DNA of 64,000 nt from Pholiota molesta (Eukaryota; Basidiomycota; Agaricomycetes; Agaricales; Strophariaceae): NCBI GenBank assembly GCA_014925825.1, contig JACGCK010000046.1, positions 186,001 to 250,000 on the forward strand. Reading direction: 5' to 3'. The notes under the pieces are model-generated. The model ran no database searches, had not been told where the DNA came from, and saw nothing but the letters and a program-made list of their open reading frames with translations. Within the stretch, counting starts at the first letter, position 1. Each line of letters begins with the position of its first letter. Shown piece by piece: positions 9,984 through 22,200 of the stretch. The translations under genes were made by a program, and so were the position numbers.

Positions 9984-12159
9984 ATGTCTTCTGCTTCAAA
10001 ATCCCCCAAGGTCCTAATTGTACGCATCAAAACTTTCCCTCCGAGGTAGCATTCTCCAGCCGGCCTTATACTCACCGATGTAATCTACAGGTCGGTGCAG
10101 GGCCTTCAGGCCTCATCCTTGCCTTGACCTTGCGTAGAAATGGAATACCCATCCGCGTCATCGAGAAGACGACCGAACACCGAAAAGGCCAGCGAGGCGC
10201 TACAATCATGGTGTGTGAGCATTCTGTTGATAACCTAGTAATATCTTTTCATGTAGGTATCTGCAGCCCCGCTCACTTGAGCTCTTGAAATTCCTTGGAT
10301 TACTTCCTGAAGTCAGCTCTCGATGGATCGATATACCCATGGCACGGGTATACAAAATGCCTGATGGCAATGAAATTTTGAACGAATTTCGCATGACGCC
10401 GACATTGGAACCAACGCCATCTACCCCATACGTAGGCCCTTCATACTTCTGGCTGATGTCACATCTCATAACTCCCTAGATCAACATGCAACTTCTCGGG
10501 CAAGATAACCTCGACAAAATATTGCGCGCAGAACTTTCGAAGTCCGGGTGCGAAGTGGAGCTTGGCGTTGAGCTGGAACATCTCGAGCAGTTTGACGATC
10601 ATGTCAAGGTTTCGCTGCTCAGGCATGATCTGGATAGTACCGAACAACAAAGCGCGCCCATCAGGGAGGAAGCATCTTACGACTGGGTAGTCGGATCAGA
10701 TGGAGCGAAAGGTGCAGTTAGAAAGGAGCTTGGGCTGAAGCTGCTCGGCGAGACGACCCCGCATAGCTTCATCACCGGCGACTTCAAGCTTGAAGGACTG
10801 GAGAATAATGTGCGTATCTTACTTCTGGATTTCTCAGCAGAATTTAAATTTCGGGCCAGAGATGGCATATATGGGGAGACATGGCGGACACAATGTAAGA
10901 TTATCCCCCCCCCCCCATTGACACGTTGTCGTTCTATTATTGACGCAAAACGCTCCGCCTTTAGGATTATGATTCGGCCAACGGAAACTCCTGGCGTTTT
11001 CAACTTTATGCTCGGTGCACCCAAGCTAGAAGAATACACCGAACTGTATACAGGTAATGACGCAGTTATGGACTTCATCAAGGCAAATATCGGACAGCGT
11101 GTACATGGCCTTACGTTCGGAGAAGTATTATATCTCTCCCCCGGCAGGTATGTTTTTCCCTTCTTCTCTAAAATAAGATTCACTGAGTTGCGATTCGTGA
11201 AGAATCAACGTTCGTATGGCTGAAAAGTTCCGCAAAGGCCGAGCATTCCTTATAGGAGGTAAATCTAGCTACTCCGACTACTTAGTGTGGCATGGTCCTT
11301 ACAAAATTTCTTTGATCTTTGAGATGCTGGACACATTCACAGCCAGACAGGCGGCCAAGTAAGTAATTCTTTTCGGACAGGATACAAGCATAGATTAATC
11401 ATGCAACATCAGGGAATGAACACTGGTGTTCACGACGGCTTCAATCTAGGATGGAAACTAGCGCTCGTAATCAAAGGATACGCCGCGGAATCTCTTCTTG
11501 ACACTTTCAACGAGGAACGCCTCCCAGTGGTTGCCGAAATGCTCCAGATAACCGGAACGATTTTGGAGAAATCGGTCTCGCAATCCAATAGCAAGAGTGG
11601 ATGGGATCGATCCCAGCCGCATCTCAACCAATTGGGGGTCAATTACCGATGGAGCTCTATTGTCCTCGACGAAGAAAGGCAGATGAAAGGGCCGGAGTTC
11701 GCCAAGATATCGACGTATGACGCGGATCCCAAGCTCGGGTTGTATGCCGGCGATCGTGCACCAGACGCCCCCGGCCTCGTCGAGGTTGGTTCTCAGCCTA
11801 GCGAAACCGCCAACGAAACTCGGTTGTTTGACCTCTTCAGCCCTACTCATCACACTCTCCTCATATTCACCGACAAATCCGACTTCCACTCCGTTCTCGC
11901 CGGCCTGGATACGTACCCCGCAGACCTCGTTCGCATCGTCGTCATCCTCGAGAAAGGAACTGTGGGTGCTGTCCAGAATGAGGCGAAGACTCCAATGATC
12001 CTAGAAGACCGAGATGGACATGCATATTCCTCCTATATGCAGGCCGACGCGACAAGGGGAATCTATGTAATTCGTCCAGACAGTGTGATCGGAGCACGGG
12101 TAGGTGCACTAGAGGGTGTGAGACGCTATTTCTCGGCAATCTTTAAACAACTGGGTTGA
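9984..12159 (+). CDS. FAD-dependent aromatic monooxygenase, copy 3
   Basis: Same nine-exon layout: 9984-10019, 10091-10210, 10267-10431, 10480-10809, 10860-10894, 10965-11147, 11203-11258, 11324-11358 and 11413-12159. The protein is about 568 aa. The FAD motifs are intact (GAGPSGL, GSDGA, GDAGHIHS..GGQGMNTGVHDG) and a C-terminal thioredoxin-like domain follows. Differences from the other copies: the conserved RGAGIM is RGATIM, exon 4 has one extra codon, and the intron after exon 5 holds a run of 12 C. Intron sequences differ strongly from copies 1 and 2, so this is the older paralog. Substrate unknown. Confidence 0.9.
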
Positions 12160-12772
12160 TTAAATGTGGTCGTGTGACGATTAGTAGACTTGCTTATTGC
12201 TTGCTACGGACCTTGACTTCGTATAAGAAAAATGAAGTAAGACCCAGTCGCCCAAGGTTCATATGGAACGGAGCACTGCTGAAGCGCTGATGCTCCATCG
12301 AGAGAGGGAAGGTCTAGAGATGCAAAGAGACACGTGAAGACAGTAATGCAGCCAGAAAGATTAAGTAACTGAGAATATTTGCAGAGGTGAGCTTCAATAA
12401 TTAAAGCTTATGAAGGCGCGTGTGTGATGCAAGTGTGATGCCACGCCAAGATGTAGTGAAGGGTGTAAACGGATGGCGCAGCATTTCGGGTACCAGGTGA
12501 AGAGCCCACATGTTGAGCGAAGTTATGGGTAGAGAATAGAGTCTGGAGCGTGGTATGTGGTGGCAGCGGGAGGAGGAAGGAAATGTTGAAACCGGTAATC
12601 CGTAATCACACGCGGTGTTTCCCGACAAACCCTAAAATAGGGCATCGAAGTGTCGATACAAATCGGCAACGGTTTGCAGGACTTGTCAGTAACTTCCAAC
12701 ATCAGCCAACATCCAACGATAACTACATACCCTTCCAAAACATTTCTCGAGCTCTGACCACCCCCAGTATCG
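12160..12772. other. Intergenic between monooxygenase copy 3 and the HET gene
   Basis: The first ~50 bases resemble the 3' flank of copy 1. The rest probably holds the HET gene promoter and 5' leader. No other gene seen. Confidence 0.4.
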
Positions 12773-15072
12773 ATGTTGCCTCTCTCAGAAGGTAAAGGTA
12801 TCATCTTATGCAATAATTCATTGTTCAGTCTGCTAATATTTTGACCCTATAGTAGACTCGGGGTACCAACATACATCGAATCCGATTGCTGGGACGCTTG
12901 TAACTACGTTAGAAAGCTTCATCCACGTCATCTCTGCCACGATAGTCCCAAATGAATGGCAAGATAAAGGTAATACTTACTGGGAATCACCGTGTAATAT
13001 CAAGCTAACGTTGACGCTCATTAGGAGGTAGCGATGAAGGTACCAGATCGCATCCAGTCAATTATTGTCGCCTGAGGGTCTACGAAAAGGTTCTATAACG
13101 ACACCTGAAGGGCACGCACTCCTTCGAGCGCTCGAAAACTTCATTTCTTCGACGATTCACAGGCGTTCCAATGGACATACAGCAGATGAGAAAAATCAAG
13201 GTCTGTCTTACTTGCGGTCTTGAACGATATCATTAACGGAGTTTGGTGTGGTCCTCATCCTCAGTGATGATCTCTACGAGAAAGATATCTCAAGGGGAGA
13301 ATCGGATGCAAAGCCTTGAATGGGATATGCTATCTCCAATCGAGAACGGTGGGTAATTTTCAAATTTTCTACTCCCATAGGACTACTCATTGAACAGCGT
13401 ATGTTTTTTTTCTCCAGGAAGTGTCATGGACATTGATTCCTCTGTGGACTCTCTCAAAAGCCCATCTCCCCGTGCGACTCATCGACCTCACTCGCAACTT
13501 CCTTCAGGTCTACAAAAGGCGCTCCGAAAACACGTTCACGATAACATGCCAATTCGGTTGCTAGCCTTTCAACCCGATGGTTCTGGGATAGAACTTCTCG
13601 AGCGAAACACCGTCTTACATCGCATTTTCCAAGCTATGGAAACCGAGATCGACCAGGATGTCTTTCACGATAACGTCGATCACAAGGTGCTGGAATCTCC
13701 CGGAAAACGGCGCGTCTCACGACAGGAAGCAGAGAAAGCTGTGATCACGGCCTTGGTTCGCAAGTATACACGATACGCAATCCTGTCGCATACTTGGGCT
13801 CGAAATGGAATCGGAGAAATGGAATACAAGGACTGGACCGCTGGTACACGCAAGGACGGGGCATATAGGAAATTGGAAATGTTCTGCGAAGTCGCAGCGC
13901 GACACCATAACGTCACTTATGGCTGGATGGATTCTGTATGTATCAACAAGGAGAGCAGCTCGGAGCTCGACGAATCCATTCGCTCCATGTACCAATGGTA
14001 CCGCGATGCCCACATTTGTATCACTATTCTTGCCGACACCACGTCCATTGGCGATATGCGGTACGACGACTGGTTCAAACGCGGATGGACGCTCCAGGAG
14101 CTACTAGCCCCGGCTCGAGTCAAGTTCTACGCCAAGGATTGGAGTCCCTTGACGGAAGTGGATAACGATAAGCAGGACGCTCGTATCAAGGAAGAGTTGG
14201 AGGCAGCGACGCACATTACTCCTTACGAGCTGAAATGTTTTACCCTTGGATCCGAAAATCTCTCTGACAACACCATTCCCATTTCCCGCCGGATGTTATG
14301 GGCCGCGAATCGGGAGGTCACCCGCGGAGAGGACACCGCCTATTCTCTCATGGGAATCTTCGGCGTCAGCATCTCCATCGCTTACGGAGAGGGCGCCGAA
14401 AGAGCGTTCTTTCGACTAGTGAAGAAGATCCTGAATTCGTTCGCAGAGGTTTGGGACGTTTTCAACTGCGCCGGACCCCAGCCCGATTTACATACGTATC
14501 GCTCGCGCGTTATCCCCTCCAGCCCAAAACACTACCTCCAACGTTCGACTGCGTTCAGCGACATGGATTACGGCATATCGAATACACCACGGGAACCTAT
14601 CACCCTGACCCATCTCGGTCTTCGCGTACGCCTGCTGTGCATCGCTGCAGTCGAATCCTCGGCCGCTCCCTCCATACCTTTCGGCCAATACTCGGGGGTG
14701 GTTTCGGTTGGATTCCAAGATCCCTCCAGCCCAACGTGCACATATAACCTCTTGGATAGGGATGCCTTCTATACTTCCGTATGGGACCGCAGGCGCAGCG
14801 GAAATATTACTGTGGCTTTCGGGGTGTTGAATTTCGTAGAGGATAACGATACGATCTCTGTTTCTGGGAACTGTCTCGCCTTTGGGTTCTGGTTCTACCA
14901 AGCACTCGGTGGACAGCTAGCCTCGAGTAAGGGTCGGAAACAAGTGATGAAGACGGACGAGCCCATCGTCTTCAAGCTTGCGTATAACTATGAATATTCT
15001 GATCATATGAGCAGTATCGACAAGAAGGACTTGAAGAAGGAAGGCATGGAGTTAATTAGTTTGTATCTCTAG
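12773..15072 (+). CDS. HET-domain protein (heterokaryon incompatibility type)
   Basis: The long exon from about 13421 to 15072 encodes a clear HET domain. Its landmarks are YAILSHTWA..GEMEYKDW, then YGWMDSVCINK, SMYQWYRDAHICI, WFKRGWTLQELLAP and, further on, NREVTRGEDTAYSLMGIFGV. HET domains mediate fungal non-self recognition and cell death; this one is probably cytosolic. Upstream coding exons can be followed in frame: 12773-12791, 12853-12969, one around 13055-13201, one around 13264-13348, and a short one ending just before the 19-nt intron-like T-rich stretch at 13399. The junction between the second and third exon (about 12970-13055) could not be joined cleanly by eye, so a micro-exon or a frameshift may lie there. 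If translation starts within the long exon, the likely ATG is 13426. Confidence 0.8.
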
Positions 15073-15267
15073 ATCATATGGTAATATTAATGATGTATGC
15101 TCCTAAAAGCATCTGTTACATATCGATATTATTTTGGCAAGGTCGTCAGAATTCCTCGCCAGATCTAGGTAGTAGGCGCCCATTGTTTCGAGTAAAGCAA
15201 GCATCCCATCAATCTGCATCTCTACGAATTTCAGGCTACAATCGCCGATTCGCAATGGTTCCTCGAC

Positions 15268-15291
15268 AATGAATGAATGAATGAATGAAAT
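15268..15291. repeat. Tetranucleotide microsatellite (AATG)n
   Basis: About five copies of gaat/aatg between the HET gene and the next gene on the other strand. Confidence 0.7.
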
Positions 15292-15351
15292 GTGTCCATA
15301 TCAATTACAATTGCGAGATATTCCAAAATTAACACCGTAAGTACTAGAACT

Positions 15352-16376
15352 CTAGGAGGCTCCATTTGTAACGGTAACGCCACCATCTCCGAAGGAAATC
15401 CCGCTGTATTGAATATTACTGAAAGACATAGGCGTGTGCGGTAGCCTCGAAGCGTGCCCATTCGCGGATCCCGATGAGGTATCATCCCAGCGTGCAGGAG
15501 GGTATGGGCGCTCATGGTTAGGTCTTTGCTCCGGCCATTCTTCCTTTCGACTTGGTTTCGAATTCCCGACAGGCATATGCAATTCTTCCAGTCGAACCAT
15601 CATCTTGTTCTGATTCTGCAACAGCTCGTTCTGATTCTTGTTTTGATTCTGCAACAGCTCGTTGTGATTCTTCTTCTGATTCTGCAACAGCTCGGATACC
15701 ATTTCGTTTACATTCAGATCCGTGGCGACCTATGAAACGGTGAACGTGAGCGATGAAGGAATGATGCTCCAGTATTCAATACTAGTGGTATCTGCGCACC
15801 TGAAAGGTTTGTACTGCGCTCGTCAACCTCTCCCGATATTCACTGATTCTCTGACGATCATTTGAGCTATAAAAAGTGCGAAACATCCATTTTCTCGATC
15901 CACGTTCTTTGGCAAACTCCGTAATGGAGTCAAGAGTTCTGTGAGTATAAGAAATGTCATGCGGTATATCTGTAGCAACACAAGAGAACAGCACCTACGA
16001 ACAAAATTCAAGTATCATGTCCCGCAAGTCGCGTGACGGCCATTCTTCCTTGTTATTTGATCTTTCATAAGCTCTCCAGATGACCGCGACGAGAGTAACT
16101 GCATCCTGTGCCAAGCGGTCGAAGTCTCCCTTGTTATTTTTTACGGCCTGGCGGTGTAGATTAGTCTCAGATTAGTCTATTATATAGCTGAGGACTTCGA
16201 TATTTACTGACCGCGACAGTGTTGATGATGAACAAAGCCGAACCAGCTGCCTGCTGCAGGTAAGGAACTGGGGCAAGCTGGGCTGCGCTCTGTACAATTG
16301 TCAACAGGAACGATCCTCCTTGGAGACCAGCATCCGTCCAACTGGGTAAATTCCTGTTTTTGTTCGCAGCAGCCAT
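15352..16376 (-). CDS. HeLo/MLKL-like N-terminal domain protein with 11-residue repeats (gene A)
   Basis: Minus-strand exons 16212-16376, 15996-16147, 15800-15938 and 15352-15729 give about 277 aa. Residues 1 to about 150 have the pattern of the MLKL_NTD/HeLo-like four-helix bundle common in Agaricomycetes: VPYLQQAAGSALFI, then DRLAQDAVTLVAVIWRAY, ...SITEFAKERGSRKW, and the signature ISEYRERLTSAVQTF. Three 11-residue repeats (NELLQNQNKNQ type) follow, fitting a hendecad coiled coil. A low-complexity stretch leads to a short C-terminal motif FSNIQYSGISFGDG..VTVTN. In animals and other fungi such bundles attack or bind membranes in regulated cell death; that role is inferred here. Gene B downstream has the same plan. 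The donor of the first intron is gtcagt. Confidence 0.7.
15612..15694 (-). repeat. Three 33-bp tandem repeats inside gene A
   Basis: The unit beginning gattctgcaacagctcg starts at 15612, 15645 and 15678, a period of 33 bp or 11 codons. It encodes the Q/N-rich hendecad repeat of gene A. Confidence 0.8.
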
Positions 16377-16820
16377 GGCAAGCACGGGCTTGAAAGTGCC
16401 TCAGAAATACAAATAGTTTGAGTTCAATGTGATCCCGAAGATCGAGGTTAAGGACAAGGTTACTGAGTCAAGGGCTGATTGAGCACTCTTCGTAGCCTGA
16501 GAGGAACAGAGGTCAAACCGTAGATGTTCAGTCGCCTGCCTCATTGTATTATATACAGTGCACAGCGCTCCGATCATTTCGAAGCGTGACTACTTGATTT
16601 GATTGCCATGCTGCAAACATACAGTAACATCGCCCCCCGCATAGCTTCGTCAATGATATTTCGTTCCATCGCATCGCCTCTTTCAAGCTTCTACACCTAA
16701 TCGAAGCTTGATGTCATCAGTAAAAATTATATGGCAATGGTTATCTCGAACTTTGTGTATGGCGCCATTGTTGATCGTCAAGCAATTCTGAGAGGTTAAT
16801 ATGGTAATACATTTGAAAAG
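16377..16820. other. Intergenic between genes A and B
   Basis: Should contain the gene A promoter and the gene B 3' flank, both read on the minus strand. No gene or repeat recognised. Confidence 0.4.
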
Positions 16821-18648
16821 CTAGTGGTAGTAGTTTCTAACACTTTTGTCGTTCATCGAATCATTATAAGTAGTAGTCGTAATATTACCAGTATTGACGT
16901 TCCTGACGTTCACCGGGCCTCCTCCAAAAGAAACGGCACTATATTTTATATCCTCGAACCTCATTGACCCATGTGGAGGAGAAAGGCCGGGCGGATGTCC
17001 CTGGGAGGAATTATAAGGGGGGGAAGTAGATCGTCCAGAGCCTTGATCAGAACGCAAACGATTTTCAGATTCTGAATTGAATGATCCTGGATCTTTCGCT
17101 TCTGGATGAGAACGACCAGAGAAGGGGCGAGCGCCAGGACGACGAGAAATTTCCTCGTCTGAATCGGGCCAATTGGTTTTATTAACTTTCTTGCTTTTGG
17201 GGCGATTCAAGGACTCTCTCCTTTCTTCCTCTTCTCGCTGGAGTTGGCTCCTTGCCGCCAGTAACATAGCCTGCAGTTCATCTGCGCTACGCTCTGGAAA
17301 CCGCTCCTGCAACGCGCGCGTCATGGCAGCATCTCCCAAGTCGCGTGGGGTGAAGGGTCTTGAAATTGGTGTTTCGCTTCGCCTTTGTTCTGAAATTTGT
17401 TGATTCTGACGGAGATGTGAAGGAGGTTCCTCATCGTCAGGAGTTGCGGGAGGTAAGTTGGCAAATTCCTGCTCAGACTTTCTCCAACGTTCCTTTTCAG
17501 CCATACGCATCGCATGCCAAGCGTCCGATCGATGCGTCTTGTCCACGTCGTCTCGGATGCCAGACGGCGCTTCTGGCATCGGTATAGGTAGGCCAATATC
17601 AATAGAACGTGCGTCACGGTGAGTATCTGATATGGTGATTACGGGGGGCGTGGAATGGATTATCGTGGGCTCAGGCATCGTCGCTTGTTTCGGCGGGGTG
17701 AACGAATTGACACGAGAGTTATTGGGGTCATGGTATATCGTGGGCACAGGCATCGTCGCTTGTTTCGGCGGGGTGAAAGAACTGACATGAGAGTTATCGG
17801 AGTCGTTGGTGTGTATATTTCCCATGTCTGCAGTTATCCGACTGAGACTCGATTCCAGCGTCGGGTTTTCTTTTGCCTTCCGAGCCGCAACTGCGTGTTG
17901 TTCCCCTTCATTGACCTTTCGATCGATGATTTCCTGCAGGCAATGATGTATAGACCCTTGTGAACCGGCCTAAATATTACTGATCAAATGGAAAACTTTA
18001 CAATCAAGTAAAGGCGATTACGAACCCCGAATTTTAACATCCATCTTCTAAAGTGTTCACGATACTCTGTGATTTTCCCCTTATCTTCACGTATTTTCCT
18101 CGGATTTATCCGACGTGCGAGGCTACCCCCTGCCTTCTTCTGAACGAAAATATGGGCTTGTTTAAGGTGTCTAAAAATGAGCATCGGTAAAATAAATAAA
18201 TACAAAGGAGCGGCGACGATATGAGCAGAGAAGATAGAATATTACCGCTCCAATTCCTTAGCATCCATCCGCATATCGCGAGAGATTGTAGTCGACCGAC
18301 CTATATTCTCCGAGCATTGATGGGTAACTATATAGACCAGACCGCATGCATCGAGCGCAAGATTGACGAATTCGCCATCGACATCTTTATCTTCGATATT
18401 CTACAAAATATATATGAGAAAGCGATATAATGCGTTGACAGATTAGTGATGGATACCTGAATGGTCTGGAGGATGGAAATCGCAGTCGCTGCAGACCCTG
18501 CTAGGAATGCCAATTCGCCTTGAGCGCCACCCTCGCCAATAGATTTCAGTGTATTTTGCACAGTGGGAAACGTTTCGAGGCGAGTGACGGTGGCAGCCAT
18601 GCCTGCTGAGAGTTTCTTTGCATGGTTCATCGGCGAGTTTGTGTTCAT
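16821..18648 (-). CDS. HeLo/MLKL-like protein with long disordered tail and C-terminal N/G-rich motif (gene B)
   Basis: Exons 18457-18648, 18246-18400, 18026-18170 and 16821-17969 give about 546 aa. The first ~165 residues mirror gene A: ELAFLAGSAATAISILQTIQ, then FVNLALDACGLVYIV, RDMRMDAKELERHLKQA and KITEYREHFRRWMLKFG. A likely coiled segment follows (EIIDRKVNEGEQ). A Pro/Ser-rich, charged disordered region comes next, with a tandem 25-residue repeat (SFTPPKQATMP twice). The protein ends in an N/G/T-rich motif, SAVSFGGGPVNVRNVNTG, continuing into NITTTTYNDS and SVRNYY. This tail shares spacing and residues with the C-terminus of gene D. Predicted role: membrane-acting cell-death effector or regulator triggered through its tail (inference). 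Confidence 0.7.
17655..17820 (-). repeat. Two 75-bp tandem repeats inside gene B
   Basis: ggcatcgtcgcttgtttcgg occurs at 17674 and 17749. The 75-bp period encodes two 25-residue Pro-rich repeats. Confidence 0.75.
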
Positions 18649-19287
18649 GGATCCAAAGGATAACAATGCAGAATGCAGATACTAGATGGTGACGATAAAA
18701 TATCCAAAAGATGCCGAATAGATGAGGTGTTCGGACTATAGATGCAATGCGATCGAAGAGACCGGGTGTGCCAAACAGCAAACCGAAGATTGAACTTGAA
18801 GTAGCCTGGTGAACGCGAGACAAAGTTGAGCGTCGAATACAAATAGGACAAGGGGTGACAAGCGGTATGCTGTCCAGTAGTCCGACACGGCGGCACCATG
18901 AGGTGCATAGCCTCCGGATTTGGATATGTTGTAAACGGTTAGTTGCTGCGCTCAAAAATACGTTTCATTGTACAGCCTTGCTCAGCTTTTCAAGAACATA
19001 ACTTACAACTCGTGTACAGTTACTACAGTAGAGCGCAAACATGATGCAGAAGATAGGGAAGGACATAGGCGATGAACATTGAAAACGCATGACAACACGC
19101 TGCCATCCATCCAGAATACGTGTAAGTACAGCACATTTACAAAGCCGAAAGCAATAACGACAGAAATAAAAAAAAAATAAACCCTGCATAAACCACAACC
19201 AAAATAATCCCATCCGAATAAAATTGCTATAATAATCACTCCGAATATCGATATCTTCCCTTCGCTTGTTTTTCAGATCTGGTTGGT
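18649..19287. other. Intergenic; right part belongs to a segmental duplication
   Basis: About 18960-19280 matches 23110-23360 in the same orientation (3' flanks of the EC and D genes). No gene is supported. Confidence 0.5.
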
Positions 19288-22200
19288 TCAGCTAAAACAA
19301 AAGGCGTTTCAGTCAGTACATTCAGATAAACGGAAGCCGTCCAAGAACTCGGGTATAGAATCACGTACCGCGTACGATTGGATCGAGTCGGATTGGCGTA
19401 CTTATTAAGGCTGCCATCGTAGGTGTTGAGCACTGCGGGACCTTGGATCGCGTCAGCCTTATTGTCTAGCCCGAACTGAGCTAGCATACTGGAAGTAGAG
19501 AGCGAGGATGATGGCCAAGTTGCTTGTGGCCCACGAGAATAGCTCTCAGGCGGATGAGTGGCTGGAAAAAAGGGCGGTACTTCATCCATGATAACACCTC
19601 CGTGCAAATGTTGTGGAACCTCCTCCGCGCTTGAATGAACCGGAATGTTAGGATTCATGAGCTCAGAGATTGATTCGTGTGCTGGTAGTGTGGCCTGCGG
19701 ATCCGACTTGACATGCGAGTAGGTGGGACGAGTCGAAGCTTCAGCGAGTGAGAGATTCGCCATTAGGAGTTCGTCATCGGAATCGTTGTCGCTCTCCACC
19801 TGTTGCAGCCTATATTGCACTGCAGGGGCTGGCTCAGGCGCAGTCATCTTGGCGACATTCTTCACGAGGGTGTTCAAAGCTTGACCCATTTTGTAAGCCG
19901 AAGCCGTCGGAGAGAAATTCCCGTGTCTATTTTGGGTACTGGACTGGGCGTCTATCGCAGATGGTCAGAATCGCAATCGCAACACTACATCCAGACACCG
20001 AAAGTAACTTACAAGATCCGTATTGCTGCTGATATGGATTGGCTTGAGGACCTACATTTGGATTTCTGGTAGGAGGAGATGAAGAAATTGGCATATCTGC
20101 ACACCCCGCAGATGAGTGAGATCACACCATCAGTGACATGTCAAAAAGGAAGGGGATGAAACGTACTGTATGCTCTCGAATTATTATTGTACGCCTGATC
20201 TACGGTCATGTGAGTAGTATTCATGGAGTTGAAATTGTTCATGGTGCTTCCAGGTGGCAAATCGGTTGTACCTCCCGTAAGCGCCGGGCGCACAGCCTGC
20301 GGGGGAAGTACTGCCCGTTGGGATAAGGGGCTAAGAGCGATAAGCACCGCCGATCGAAGAAGCCGCCTGAATTTACACCCACCATCTGAAGGTGCCCCAA
20401 CCGAACGTGATGCGTCTGGCCTAGGTAGGTTTGGCGGTGGCCTTCCACGTCCTCTATCTGCATGCCACAGGAAAAATGAGGAATGTAATCGATACGACAG
20501 CAGGAAACGCAAGATGGTCATAAGGCTTACAATGTTGTTGTGAATTATCGTTGTGGGATCCAACGGTGGTGTTATTCGTCGTGTTGAAGGAGCCCACGTT
20601 GCTGGTGTGACGACTCTGGTCAAAGACATTGTGGTTTCCATGCACAACGTTAAACTCCCCACCCAAGATCTTGATATTCGTCGCATTTGAGAAGAGAGAG
20701 GAAAGCATGCCGGTACCATCTGAAGGTACCCCATTCGAGCGTGATGCGTCTCGCCTAGGCGGGTTTAGCGGTGGCCTTCCACGTTTTCTATCTGCATGAT
20801 ACAGAAAAAAATCAGAAATGTAATCGATATGACAGCAGGAAACGCAAAATGGTCATAAGTCTGCTTCCTCCTTACAATCTTGCTCTGACCTATGGTTTCC
20901 AATGGTGGTGTTATAATTCGTCACATTGAAGGATTCAGAGCCCATGTTGCTGGTGTGACCACTCTGGTCGGAGATAGTGTGATTTCCATGCACAACATTA
21001 GACTGCTCGTCCGAGATCTTTAAATTCGTTGACTGTGAATCTTTGTATTCTAGTGAAATAACTCCTATAACACCCTAGTGAGTCAATCCGGTATAATGAG
21101 TATATAGTATATATTGGACGGTGCCCATACCTTCATCTTCGAGGATTTTGTATGACTTCTTTAGACGTGCAACAAACTCGTCCCCTGATGGGAGAAATAA
21201 ATCTTCCTGTAAAAACGATCATTAGACAAGTGTCGAAAATATAGAATGGACTATCAGAAGTTACTTGGGTAAGAAGAGAGATCCAGTCACGATCGTGCGT
21301 AATCGCAATCCTTCCATTCGGTCTCTGGGTATTTGAAAGTTATGAGTACTAATAGGAACATGTGAGGTGCGTTCGAGCAAGCTGACCTCCGTTAGTAGAA
21401 ACTCATTGATCGCTTTCGAAGGATGATCTCTCTGCCATTAAGTAGATGCCACAACGCCGCACGCATTCTATCAAGCCCAAGTATTTATGCACCAAAATAG
21501 GGCTATTTCGTGCTATCGCCAAAGTCTCTTGTGTGCCCAATTGATCAAGGACAGAAGTGCCAAGTGCGCTATTGGTCCCATTATGGCAGGAAGGAGATGG
21601 ATTTGGTGAAGTAGAGCCGGAGGTTTCCAAGTCAGGAGAAAAGATACTATAGGCTTGATGTATTGGGACAGCAAGAGAGCCAATTTTACGGTCCTTGATT
21701 GCATTCGGTTTTCGAGCTGTAGCATTCACTGTTCGAACAAAAAGACATTGATTTTCAAATTGTTCGCGTTCCGCGGCGTCGAGCCCTTCAAAGATAATTC
21801 TTCTTTGTCTCCTAGTCGGTCCTGCTCTGGAAGAATCGACGATGCCTTCGAACTCCCACGAATACTCTGCACCGGAAGCGATATCGTCATTTGCCTTAAA
21901 TACCATTTCAAGATCGTTCGCCGTCGTCCTTTCGTTGCAAAATGTCGCCATTCCCCACGCTTTCGCCTTGTGTACTCCGGTAATGAGATGGAGTTCTCCT
22001 TGTTTGACACCCCATTCGCGAACCTCGTTGACATAGTGATACCAGCTATCCAAATTCTCTGCGAGATACCGATCAAATCCAGACACACGCGCAAGATCTT
22101 CCGAGTACGCTCCTTCAGGCATTGCCAAAATAGCACCCTCTGATGCTGATGACTGGAAAAATAATCCACTGCAGTTGACAAGTTATGAATATCATGTCAA

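Noticed and set aside
20239..20463. Frame encoding APYPNGQYFPRRL in gene EC taken as the true exon
   Set aside because: It hits a stop soon after; the frame shared with gene D downstream is only reached through the unspliced reading.
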